Source of the DNA: Tritrichomonas foetus
Lineage: Eukaryota; Parabasalia; Tritrichomonadida; Tritrichomonadidae
NCBI GenBank assembly: GCA_001839685.1
Contig: MLAK01000634.1
Span: forward strand, 3,514 to 67,513
Direction of reading: 5' to 3'
Length of the DNA stretch: 64,000 bases
The notes below the pieces were generated by a model. It saw only the letters and a list, made by a program, of their open reading frames with translations. It searched no databases and had not been told where the DNA came from. A program made the position numbers and the translations under genes. Positions 30,501-40,900 of the stretch are shown here, piece after piece; within the stretch, counting starts at the first letter, position 1; the number at the start of each line of letters is the position of its first letter.

Positions 30501-31764
30501 AAACTTCTACAAAATGAAGAATTTTCTCAATTTCATAACAATAATGAACATATTTTATGACAGATGAACAATAAAGACAAGAATCAGTATAAATTAATTC
30601 ATCAATTGCTGGAAAATCAGAAACTTTCAAGATTGTAAAAACTAAAGAAACATAATTCGATGGACATTTGTTATGTTTCAAGTAATAAATGATGGATTCT
30701 TGTTGTAAAGCTGCATACATTGGACTAACTTGCTTAAAAAGAACATGAATTGTTTCATCTGTGGGAAAATGAGAAACAAAGAAAAGTGATGCTCTCATAA
30801 ATGAAGGCCCATCAATGATAGTTAGAATCCACTGCTGGAGGAGTTTCATTGGAAGAAGTTTGGCAAATTCTAAAGCAGCCACTTCAACTTCAGGTGTGTT
30901 AAAGAAAAATGGGAGCGCATTGATAAAAAGTGGCTCTAGAACAAGTTTTTTATCATCTACAAAAGAATAATATACTTTGGCTGCCACAAATATATGCATA
31001 ACACCTTCATTTGTGATTTTTGGTGATAAATTCTTGAATAATGTTGAGTAATATTTTGTAAATAAATCAATAGAAATTTCTTTGGAAAGAGAGTTAGGAA
31101 CTTGACAAAGAAGTTTTAATTTCAAATCAGTTGAAACTAAATTATCATTCAAAACTGATTCAATTTTAGATAGAATTTTTGGAACGTCGGCTTCATTTTC
31201 TACTTTGTGAGAAATGAAAACGATAAAGGCTTCAATCCATGTAATTTTTGTGTTTTCCTTTTGAAAAGCAGTTGATCCAAGAGAAAATAAAAGCTGCATT
31301 ATTTTCAAGTTGTAACTTGGAACAACAACTCCAAAAACTGTTAATGGAAGAAGTGTCGATTCAAAGGGACATTTAATTAAAACATTATATAATGCATTCA
31401 CATCATATTGTTTGAGAGAGTTGAAGATTATGAAGAGAAACTTGGCATATTCTGAATATTGTTCTGGTTGTGCTTTTTGACAAAGAATTCTAAAGAAAAA
31501 CTGAGCAAAATCGGCAAGATGTCCGAAATCAATATTGTCTTTTGCTTGCATAACATATGTCATTAAAAACTCCATGTTTTTTGTCGCAGTTTTGGCGGTA
31601 GTATTATTGGCAAACCAAATTCTTTTCAGGTATGATATAAAAGCGGGGAAATTTCCATATTTGATGAGCGTATCTAATATCTCTTGTTTGGATGCCTTCG
31701 GGGCATTCTGATAAAGATCGTACATTGTCGAAAAATAAAATTGGTGCTGATCAAATTCAGTCAT
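27595..31764 (-). CDS. Large uncharacterised alpha-helical repeat protein
   Basis: A single 1389-residue open frame from ATG 31764 with no recognised domain. The whole length is a regular succession of amphipathic helices (for example FPAFISYLKRIWFANN, LLPLTVFGVVVPSYNLKIMQ, LPYSQLLLDVLFTAFPADQP), as in HEAT/ARM solenoids. It has no membrane segment, no signal peptide and no catalytic motif. A solenoid scaffold (transport, complex assembly or PIKK-related) would fit, but I cannot name a family. The 10-bp motif AAACGGTCTC (here in inverse orientation to the gene) lies 20 bp upstream of the ATG, as it does near the TOR gene. Confidence 0.75.
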   Translation of the reverse strand: MTEFDQHQFYFSTMYDLYQNAPKASKQEILDTLIKYGNFPAFISYLKRIWFANNTTAKTATKNMEFLMTYVMQAKDNIDFGHLADFAQFFFRILCQKAQPEQYSEYAKFLFIIFNSLKQYDVNALYNVLIKCPFESTLLPLTVFGVVVPSYNLKIMQLLFSLGSTAFQKENTKITWIEAFIVFISHKVENEADVPKILSKIESVLNDNLVSTDLKLKLLCQVPNSLSKEISIDLFTKYYSTLFKNLSPKITNEGVMHIFVAAKVYYSFVDDKKLVLEPLFINALPFFFNTPEVEVAALEFAKLLPMKLLQQWILTIIDGPSFMRASLFFVSHFPTDETIHVLFKQVSPMYAALQQESIIYYLKHNKCPSNYVSLVFTILKVSDFPAIDELIYTDSCLYCSSVIKYVHYCYEIEKILHFVEVFEKKKTLPVISAPSNLNHSVLTLSVHFFGYRKSFWQISALIRYFKACNEGKSKIFDFVQALNDESNIWPHFVHNALTSNTEWRDQLFKIGLERLSKQEFQMCIVLVSISTDPTILHNSALLLMKEKQLMPILFTAAATNWEKETLAELKKLLSDHNKIDEPKGFLQSLFNFEKKPQHPEHSKVDVIPIVLNVISVISTYLPYSQLLLDVLFTAFPADQPTQYLTQTFKAITAVCNQMKQREIIHSIIDRMCSNVNGCDIPTFENALVTALNVNQTMTEELAAKISNVYINLVIKDQISRKSKFEEAFFNGNLPLLAFSKVLLPQLLKNEENEALFKCLRRVIIANQDKISFFQRFDHVFIANILARTKSIRKFCIKTLKVVEHLDDTEFPEFDNTSLFSALRTISPFVEDLSKKFSFDTTVLLSDLLFAHYLNTNYNNQVAIIAFFNAVIRIYPERYLDEKCPILPLFFKAIRKSDLKVGVCIDLTYLQILEVFASHDSKLLVPYLFEHTTKDSFNKSHIRSLAQNPTFIPSVVDCILELIKNNVPPSVDIISRVEQILTVLIMEFDSEQNHNELVLSFIIVLCLTSTTFSKWTDFFREPHLNNLTKCIHKFCKLSSSESRRLPVQKINKQNHLLKIIKRIMERTPFDAKYLDRLSNTNFYYLKQVSCAIKMNNSDREFDSNFKLLLAEFKNEKFVIENLPPILVYLADSLTRDRLKQLAKENLQNLLIALFISLGKPTASSTKVNFLLFLRIVLVLDSHYILAKAGELLKVMNMVIMNDVSFLGVEEFSAVLFTIIDIVQDPTVIMGSFNAIIIKMAASLISKDEEERKTANHFFIILFNLKTNKDEIIQNYFSIFSSLYSRYLAYDNNSPKRYVDLALSVLGIALKRQQILPQQTPSLKLSFDEIKIIQAIMLPLSHVLDARGREAQSKYISFLQACAIASDNDNLQKILKLIEEFAVPKSKANSP

Positions 31765-31783
31765 TTTATGCGATTATCTACGT

Positions 31784-31793
31784 AAACGGTCTC
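31784..31793. promoter_or_regulatory. AAACGGTCTC motif upstream of the solenoid gene
   Basis: AAACGGTCTC on the plus strand, that is GAGACCGTTT in the sense of the minus-strand gene, 20 bp before its ATG at 31764. The same 10-mer is found at 34968 and 51978. AACGG resembles a Myb recognition core, and a Myb-like core promoter element (motif 3) has been described in Trichomonas vaginalis. Assignment is by resemblance. Confidence 0.5.
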
Positions 31794-32251
31794 CATCGGT
31801 GATTGAGAAGTCCTTATCAAAAAAATCTGATCTGAGTTCTGAATTATAATTGACAATGTAACTGAAATGACCAGAATGGAAAAGTCTCTTTTTAATCAGC
31901 CATTTGTCTTTTATACCTATAGGTTTCACAACAACGGCAATTTTTTCAATATATTTTTTTTTTCACAATATCGGAAAATATTTAACTTGGACAAAAGCTT
32001 TCTGAACTTTATTCATATTAATTTTACCATTTTTTCCATCTTTTAAGACAATTACAAGATACAAATAATTCAACAATGTGATTGTTTTGATGATATTGTG
32101 TTTTGCGACCAGCCTCATTTCAATAACACATGAACATATTCACAAAGCATTTTTATTTAATACCACTACTATAATTTTTATTTTTACCTTAATAAGGATT
32201 AACTATATTTCGAATTACGAATGATCGAAACAATAGAAAAGCTTTATTTTT
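31794..32251. other. Intergenic, no gene seen
   Basis: AT-rich sequence between two minus-strand genes, with T and A tracts around 31955-31965. Nothing recognised. Confidence 0.6.
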
Positions 32252-33163
32252 TTAAATCATACACTCTGACGAAAGAATCCATGAAATAAAATCAACCACT
32301 TCTCTAAGCACAGTTGTTCCACATGCATTACGCAACATTGCATGTTCTGCATCAGGATGGAAAGATAGTCTAACCTTGTCAGGAAACAAATCTCTCATTG
32401 TTTCTGCCCATTTCAAATTTTTATCAATTCCAACACTGGCGTCCAGTCCTCCCTGCATGAACAACAAGGCTAAATGTTTTGGCCATTCTTTATACTTCTC
32501 TTTTATGATTTTCCGCATGTCAAATGAGGAAGCATATAATCGGGGGGTGATGAAATCATGTGGCAGCTTTGAATCAATATAGCTAGAAATAAATTCTTTC
32601 GGGTATTGTGTTTTTTCAATTCCATCACCTGTATCAATCACCAAAGTTGGGAAAAGGAAGCGGCCAAATTTTCCAATAATATTATGCGGCAGCGAATGCC
32701 GAATTTCTTCTGTGTCGTTAAGCCAAGGGGCTTCTATAATAAGTCCACTTAATTTTTCGGTTTCCAACGGATATGCCAAAGCAAACGAAATGGCTGCAAG
32801 TCCACCCATCGAATGTCCATATACAAATAATGGAGCTGTCGGGAAAAGAATTGTCGCTCGATTAATTAATAAAGTTAGTTCTGCATGTAGCATTTCAGAC
32901 GTTACATTTCCTCGATCGCCCGGTGATCGACCATGTCCGAGATGATCTGTGCCAATGATTGCACCACCGTTTTTTAATATTTCTGGGAAAAATGATCGAT
33001 TAATTGAGACAAAAGCGCCGAGACCGTGGAAAAATATCAGGACAAATTTAATTTCGGGAGTGGGAGGGATCCACTGGCATCCAACAAGTTCCTGGCCATC
33101 AAGAACTGTTGTGAAATTCTCTCCATCATAATCGAAGGTATATTCAATATTCGTTTCCTGCAT
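32252..33163 (-). CDS. Alpha/beta hydrolase, monoacylglycerol lipase-like
   Basis: 303 residues from ATG 33163. Serine-hydrolase fold of the monoglyceride lipase (hydrolase_4) group: the oxyanion loop FFHGLGAF (about 43-50); IIGTDHLGHGRSPGDRG (about 69-85, the family GxDxxGHGxS block); the nucleophile elbow VYGHSMGGLAAI (Ser about 118); the acid in MQGGLDASVG; and the catalytic His in PDAEHAMLRN near the C-terminus. All three triad residues are present, so it should be active. Substrates in the family are monoglycerides and lysophospholipids; there is no signal peptide or membrane segment, so it is probably cytosolic or membrane-peripheral. Confidence 0.9.
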   Translation of the reverse strand: MQETNIEYTFDYDGENFTTVLDGQELVGCQWIPPTPEIKFVLIFFHGLGAFVSINRSFFPEILKNGGAIIGTDHLGHGRSPGDRGNVTSEMLHAELTLLINRATILFPTAPLFVYGHSMGGLAAISFALAYPLETEKLSGLIIEAPWLNDTEEIRHSLPHNIIGKFGRFLFPTLVIDTGDGIEKTQYPKEFISSYIDSKLPHDFITPRLYASSFDMRKIIKEKYKEWPKHLALLFMQGGLDASVGIDKNLKWAETMRDLFPDKVRLSFHPDAEHAMLRNACGTTVLREVVDFISWILSSECMI

Positions 33164-33960
33164 AAATTCGAAAATTTTGTGTATGAATTTGGTTTCATAA
33201 TTTTGTTAGAAAGATTAACGAGTTTGAATAAAACTTTTTGTGAATATATGTTAACAATTGATAAGTTTATTTCGACTTTTTATGGGAGCAAAATCTAATT
33301 TTGAATAAGCTTGAATCTCGAATGAATATGACCTATTGACTCACACTCAACAGGTTTTATTAAATTAAGATAGGTCTAATTTAATATTTATGATTAGTAT
33401 AATTTATGAAATGGCAAGAAAGAGTGAAATTATGATTTGAATTCTAATCTAAAAATCTTAATAGAGAAGAAACACTTTCAAAAATTCCCTGAATCATTTC
33501 AGATCGAAAGAAATCACTTTTTATTGATGGTTTAAAGTTTTAGTCTAGTTTGTGGTTGATATTTAGAAAACACAATAAATATCGAATTTTTATTGACCGA
33601 TTTTTCTTTAACCATAAAGATTTTAATGAAGCGTGATTTTAATAAGAACAGACTCATGAAAAAAACTATTTCGATAAAAGGCACTTCATTTGACATCTTG
33701 GTTTTAGTTCTCACAAAAAATGGCATTTGAATTCAAAATTACCAATTATTTTCCAGTCTGACATGGTCAACTATTGTCAATATTTTGAATTGAATAACTA
33801 TATTTTTATTCAACTTTGATAATGTTCTCAATTGGAATCAATCTGAAAAAAGATGTATACAAACCAAATAGTCTTAACGTACGAAATCACTNAAATGATC
33901 CTTATCATCAGTATTACTTAATACCATCAGTCAAAAATCAAAACCCAAATAGCTAAAAGA

Positions 33961-34568
33961 ATGACGAAAATTTCCCTTATCGCAAACTTCGCAAATGGCC
34001 GAATTCAAAAATATTTCGAAAATGATTCTGAAGAAGCTATTGTTTCAGTTTTCGGGTGAACAGCTTTCAGTCAATTGTTAAATCTATTTTTTATAGTTAT
34101 GAGCCATATTTATTCATAGTTTTGAAATTTTGCAACAATTAAACCGAAAAAAGAGCGATTTTGGAGAAAGCCTAAAAAAAAATTGTGAGAAGCTTTTTTT
34201 CCAAGAATCACAAAGATTATAATACTGCTTCCCATAATTCTATTTACACTTCTTCTATCGATTTTTAATTAAAAATCGCGAAAATTTTGATAGTTTTAAC
34301 TCAGTGATGTTGAATTAATTCAATTTCCATTTGACAAATATGAATGTATTGAAATCTTTTCTGTCATAAAATTTTAGTATATGAAGAAAATAGACTGGCA
34401 GTCCTCAACAGCACATTCTCAAGCAGGGATACAGATACAACGATTGAAAGACCAAATCAAGAAAAATGGAATCCAATATGTTTTTTTCCAGACTCGATGC
34501 CAAGTGAATTTTCTGATGACTCGCCATTTAGATGGCAAAACATTCGTAATCTTCTCATTGATGCCTAA
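33961..34568 (+). pseudogene. Possible fragmented gene between two Ns
   Basis: Three coding-like pieces lie in order on the plus strand: an ATG-started 32-residue frame MTKISLIANFANGRIQKYFE (33961-34059); a stretch near 34140-34270 with KPKKERFWRKPKKKL and a membrane-like IILLPIILFTLLLSIF after a stop; and a 71-codon open stretch (34353-34568) containing EENRLAVLNSTFSSRD and DDSPFRWQNIRNLLIDA before TAA. They are in different frames with stops between them. Composition suggests remains of one small membrane protein, but no homologue is recognised and chance open frames are possible. Confidence 0.3.
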
Positions 34569-34967
34569 ATTTTTTTTATTTATATCAAAATTATTAATAT
34601 TTTTTTTATACTTCATTTTTGTATTTTGGAAAACATTATAATTTTCGATGGAGGGNATAATTCTCAGAAATTTCTGTGGGGTTTATTTTTTTCTCACAAT
34701 TTTTTTTTGGATTTGGTTTTCTCTGTATCTTGATTTTTAAATTATAATATTTATATATTATTAATAGGATTACAATTAAATATTTTTTAGATGACAATAA
34801 TATCAACAATTATTCATTTAGATCTCTCAATAGTCTTCTACATCTAGAGCTAGTTAGTTTGTATACATCTCTGAAAAAACAGTTGTCTTTCACAAAAAGT
34901 TTCAACTTGTATATTCACAAGAATAGTTTGATTTTCAATGATCATATTCAAATTTCTGAATAATAAT

Positions 34968-34977
34968 AAACGGTCTC
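34968..34977 (+). promoter_or_regulatory. AAACGGTCTC motif at the TOR start
   Basis: AAACGGTCTC ends 7 bases before the ATG at 34985, in sense orientation. No TCA-Py-(T/A) initiator is visible between it and the ATG, so it may be the core promoter element of this gene, as reported for Myb-like motif 3 promoters in T. vaginalis. Confidence 0.5.
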
Positions 34978-34984
34978 CTAATTA

Positions 34985-37900
34985 ATGAATGAAATTGAAG
35001 AACTGTTGGTGAAAGCATCAAATCCGCAAACTTATAATGATTGGAAACAATTAAGAACTCGCCTTATACATAAAATACAGCCAATTTTGCTTTCATTATC
35101 CGAAGCTGCTATCGCACAAATTTTCGAATCTTTTGAAACAAAAATAATTAAAATATTTAATTCACAAAACCAGGATGAAATCAAATATGCAATGTTGTTA
35201 GCAGCTCTCAATTCATATTTCCAACGTGAGCATGATACTATTAAACCAATATTAATTTATTTATATAAATTTGTTCAAAAAAATGATTTAATCACTGCAA
35301 GAATTGCCATTAAATTACTTTCGTGTATTTCAATTGAATCTATAGAAGGGTCTGTAATTTTCCATCGACTTTTACAATTCGCCAAAAGTTTTTTGCAATC
35401 AAAGAAAAATATTTTGAATGCTGCCCTAATTTTAAAACAAGCTGTAAATTTTTGCCAAAGAGAAGCAATACATTTAATTTATACATATTCTAACACCTTT
35501 TTAATGTTAACTGAAAGTGATGATGAATTTTCATTCAAAATTTCATTGAAATTATTGAAATTTATGCTACAAAGAACCAATTTTTCAAATTTATCTGAAC
35601 TTTTTGGTAAAATAAAAGATGAAACATCTAATAATTTTTATAGAATTATCCCAGTTATCACAATTGCCTATCAAACTCATCCATTTTCATTCACTCAAGA
35701 AAGTTTAGATGTTATTTTTAACCATGTTAATGATGATATTTCTGAAAATGATTGTAATAAACTGTATGACTTAATTATTCAAATGTGTGATAATTCCCAA
35801 TTTATTTTAGACGCAAATAAATTCATTAATTTGTTAATTCAAACAAAAAAGATTGATTTTTTAAATCAGTTTATAACAAAAGTTCATGATAATAAAAAGG
35901 TTGATACTGCACCAATTATAAAATTTATTCAAGATATTGGAGCTAAATACGATTGTACAAATGATAAATTTTGTCCATTTAAACTATTAAAAACAATATT
36001 GACATATTTCCCAGAAATTACTTTAAATACCCAATCTTTTAGCATTTGTGATCATTTTATTGAGTGTTTATCAATACGAAAAAATATTTTACCAAGTCAA
36101 CGAATAAAAGTTTATTCAGAATCATTAGTCAATTTACATGATGACTATCATACAATAAGAACTGCAATAATGTTATGTAGAATTTATCCAGAATGTTTTC
36201 CAAACGATATAATTGATATTATTTCTGAACGAATTAAATCAAATGTAAAATTATTTGAATTTGTGAATGTGGAATTAATAAAAACAGCAGAAATTTATAC
36301 TTCTCCTGCATCTCTTCAAATTATAAAACCAGCAGCTTTGTATAGTCATAGTAAAAAAATTAGACTTTTAGGCACTAAATGTTTGAAACCAACCATATCA
36401 TTAGCTTTTTCAAACGACATTAATCAACTTTTAATTGATTCTTCTTTTAAAGTTCGACGAATTGGGATTAAGCTCTTTGCAAACCTTGCGCAATATAATC
36501 CTCTTTTTGTTACAACTTATATTCAAAGTGTAGCTAATCGAAGTATTACTTTGTTATCATATACGCAAAATGTAAAGCATGCAGCAAAAGTTGCTTCAAC
36601 ATTTCCAAAATTTTTCAAGTATTGCTCAGATGCTTTAGAACCATTTTTGACAATGATTTTGAAAGCAATTTTAACAATTTTAAACAATAATGGTAATGGT
36701 GTGAATTTTAAAGGTGATTTAAGTGAACCCGGAATTATAGAAATTCCATTTTTTAATCAATCACAAAGTAATTCTTTTTATTCTACACAAAGTTCACAGA
36801 ATTCTTCTTTTAATTCGATTAATGCTCGAAAAATGTCAATGGACATGCTAAAATTTTCTTTAGATTCAAATTCCGATCAAATTCCTGCATTCGCTATAAA
36901 TAATAATCCACTCAATTTTAGTAGCCTTTCATCAGATAATATTCAACTCGAAAAGCAGAATCTAACTCATGTTGTGCATACAATAAATCACTCTAAAAGC
37001 AATTCATCTATTTCAAATACTCCGTCATCATCATTAATTGTAGAATCGCAAGAACAATTGTATGAAAAAGAACCATTAAAAAGCAAAATATATTTGGTAA
37101 TTAATGAAAAATGGATTGATAAACGAGATGCACATTTATGTCGTGCTATTGCCCATCTTGGCCGTGTTGCAGAACCATTTTTATCCGAAATATTGAATCT
37201 GTTTTGTCATTTGTTTGAAACACGGAAAAATGAGAATTTTTTATTATCACTTGTAAAATCATTAAGAATTCTTTCAAAATCAACTTATAATGGATTAAAT
37301 ATTAGATTAAGATGTCCGCAAATTTCTGTTCCTTTATCAACTATTCTTTCAAATACTCAAAATGATAAATTATCAATAAGTATTATTAAATTATTCGGAA
37401 GCGCATTTGATTCTATTTCTATTATACAAAGTGGTATTCAAGCGAATTCAATCGATCCATTGTCAATGGATATAACAGATTTTGTTTTTGAGACTATTCT
37501 TTCTCATTTTAGTCAACCATCTCTACCACTTTTTGTCTCAATGACTATGATTATTGAGGGTGATCCTATTAATTCGGCCAAATATATTGATAAAATAGTT
37601 CCAGTGTTTCTTTTATCTATTAATAAATCAACAACATATAGAGACACTTTATTTGAATATTTAGAAATCATTGCTTCCAAATGTAAAACTGAGATCAGTG
37701 GATTATTAAATCAAATTGTGCCAACAATTCATAAATTTATTGAATGTACCTCGTGCATTAAGTTTGCGACATCATTATCTTATCATTTAAAGACTGCTTT
37801 TATTCCTGCAGCGTTAAGTTTATATATCCCAGCGATTTCTAAAATGGTTTCTAATCATGAAGCTTATTTTAAAGCTTTAATAAAATTCATTACATTTATG

Positions 37901-40900
37901 ACTTATTTCCAAAATCAACCATTCGAGCTTTTCTTCAATAAAGTTGAAAGTGAAACATTTTCTCGGCCATTTCTGAGAATTCTTTCCAAGTATATCACAC
38001 TTTTAGCACAAACAACTGATGTTTGTTTCCATCAAGCCAGATTGCTTTTTTTTACAAAGCGATTTTTTGATCCACAGCTTCTTTTTACACTTTGCGTTTA
38101 TGTTAATCTCCCCCCTGAACAACTAAAGAGACGATTTACAATAATTGATGATTCTGAACTCATAAATGATGATAATGCTCCCAAATATGATTATTTATAT
38201 TATAAAAAATTCATAACGTCTGATCAAGTTTATTCAAAAAGTAAAATGACATCAAATAATTCTCATATTAATGCCTCAATCGATAATCTTGCTCAAGTTG
38301 CTAGTAAGAAAGAAAATGACAAATTAAATAATGCTCAATCACCTCATAATTCAAAAAATAATTCAGAACCTCGAAACTTTCGTTCAAGGAAAGACCTATT
38401 GCAAAATGGTTCAGAAAAACCTCTTTTACCTTTTTCAATTTATTCCAAAATCTGTAATCATAAAAATTATTCTTCCGAAGAATTAGATTTTATCAATATC
38501 AAATCATATAAGTTTGAAGTTAGAAGTATTATTCCTGACATTTCACCTGGAAATTCATATTTCCAAAGATTCACATGTCCAACTGATATAAATATACATA
38601 AATGGCTCAGTAGCTTGTTTCAATATCTTGTTAAACATTCACCGTCAAATGCAATTCGATCATGTATATCTTTGATTTCCTTCAATGATGACTTTATTCA
38701 TGCTTTGTTTCCTGCAGCTTTCTTATCATGCTGGAAATGCGCTACGGAAAAAGATCGAAATCATTTTTCTGATATCATTCGGAAAATTCTCAAAAACAAC
38801 CATCAGACTATTCCATTAATCTTTCAAATTATTAATTTATGTGATCGTGCACTTTTACCAATCAATGTAGAAAACATTTTAATTTCTGAAAATGCGCCAT
38901 CACATCAAATGACTTTACTTTATATTTTAAAGACAATGGTTACAAAGAAATATGACATTAAATTAGTTGATTATGCAATGAATATTTTTTTAAAGATGGG
39001 ATTCATGCCATCAATTCGCGGAATTTTTAATGAATATAAAGATCAATTTTCGAAACTTGAGGAAGCAAAATGGCACGGATGGTTAGGTGACTGGGAAAAA
39101 GCTTTATCGATTTATGATGAAGAAAATGCAGATTTCCATTTAATTATAAATTGTCTTGCCAAACTTGGAAGATATAAAGAGATTTATTCATATTCAAATA
39201 TATTTGAATCTTTGGATAATGAGCAAAAAGAACTGGTGTCTGATTCATTCTTTGTTGCATTTAGTTACATGCACGATCTTGATCGTGTTGCCGAAATTAT
39301 TAGTTCATACGAAGGAAAATGGACACCGTATCGTTTCATTTTGGCCATTAATTATTATATTCGTGAAAATGACTTTGCAAAAGCTCAAGATTTGACTAAA
39401 AAAGCATTCAAAATGATAAGCAGCGAGCGAAGTAGCTTTGTAAGTGGTGATCAAATCCAAACCATGGATATTTTAAATTCTGCTCAATTATTTGTTGATT
39501 GTAAGGAAGTATTGCAGATTAAAAAGATGAATGGCAACAAAATCTGGCGAACTCGTATCAAAGGATTTACTCGAGATGCTTCAATGTGGGAGCAAATCAT
39601 TCGATTAAAGAACACAGTTGTTCCAATTTCTAGTAATCTTCCATTTTATATAAAAATCATATCTGCTTTGCGAAAAGGTCATCATTTTAAATTAATTGAT
39701 ACTTTTTTCACCAAAGCTTTAATGAACTGTGAAGATTCGAATTATTTTTTAATCACATTGAAAATTCAATGGGCTAAAGGAGAAAAAGCACTGGCAGCTT
39801 TTAATCTTCGCTCATTAAATGAAATAAGTAAAGGGTTCACTTATGAAGAATTTAGAAACATTAGCAATTTCGCAATGCCTTATCGAACTTTAAGTCGAAT
39901 GATTCGAAATAAATATTTTACAGAAGATATGCAAAAATACCTTCTTGAAACTTATGATCAGCCTGATATCAAAAGCTTTCTGAATTTTCTTTATGATTGC
40001 CCTGAATACATTCAAGAAGAAGCTTTAATGATGATTCATAGTAATTACACACTTGATTTATATCAATGTTTTGAAGAAAGACGAAAAGTTAATTTATCGT
40101 CACCCAAATTTATAGCTAGATTGAATAGATATACTGCAACCTATACTTTACAGATGCTTAATTCTATTGAAGATACAAAAGATAGTACACAATATTTCCT
40201 TAAAGCAATAAAATATAATCCCAAAGATTACAGAAATTGGCGCGGTTGGGGTTATTCTAATATGAGATTATATGATCAACTTAAAGAAATTGATGAAAAT
40301 GATGAAAGTATTCGGAATATGATAAATGAAGCAGCATTTATTGAAGAAGAAGTAAACGTATCTACTTCAGATGTACCACTTTATCCATCAATAAATAGTA
40401 ACAAATATTCCCAAATTTATCAAATCCAACCAGGAAGCTGTGAACCTTCATCTCTTCAAAAAACAGGATCCTTTAGTAACAAAACACTTGTTGAATATAT
40501 AAAAAGTATTAAACAATTAGAAGATCCAGAAATTGACCAAAATACTAACAACAGTATCAATAATTATAATATTAATAATTTTACTCATTTCACTAATCTT
40601 CCCAACAACCAATGTTATAATGAAAATAATTGTTATTGTGGTGCTGATTGTCACGAGATTCATTCAAATGAATTTTTGGTGATTGATCCTGATATTGCAA
40701 AAATTGATTCATTTTCTGTTTGTGCATTGAATGGAATAAATGGTTTCTTAAAAGCTTGCAAATTAAATCCAGATGATTCAATGGAATATTTATGCCAAAT
40801 TTTGTCAGCTTTGTTTTCACTTTCGGATTCTGATGAAATTCCAGATAAAATTTTTGAAGAAATTAAATCTCTTAATCCATCAATAATAGCAAATGTTACT

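Larger units (their letters stand above)
33164..34984. other. 1.8-kb intergenic region with two single-N positions
   Basis: Lies between the divergent lipase (-) and TOR (+) genes. It holds ambiguous bases at 33892 and 34656, the possible gene remnant at 33961-34568 and the AAACGGTCTC motif at 34968. The frame at 33532-33726 (minus) is short, with no domain. Confidence 0.55.
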
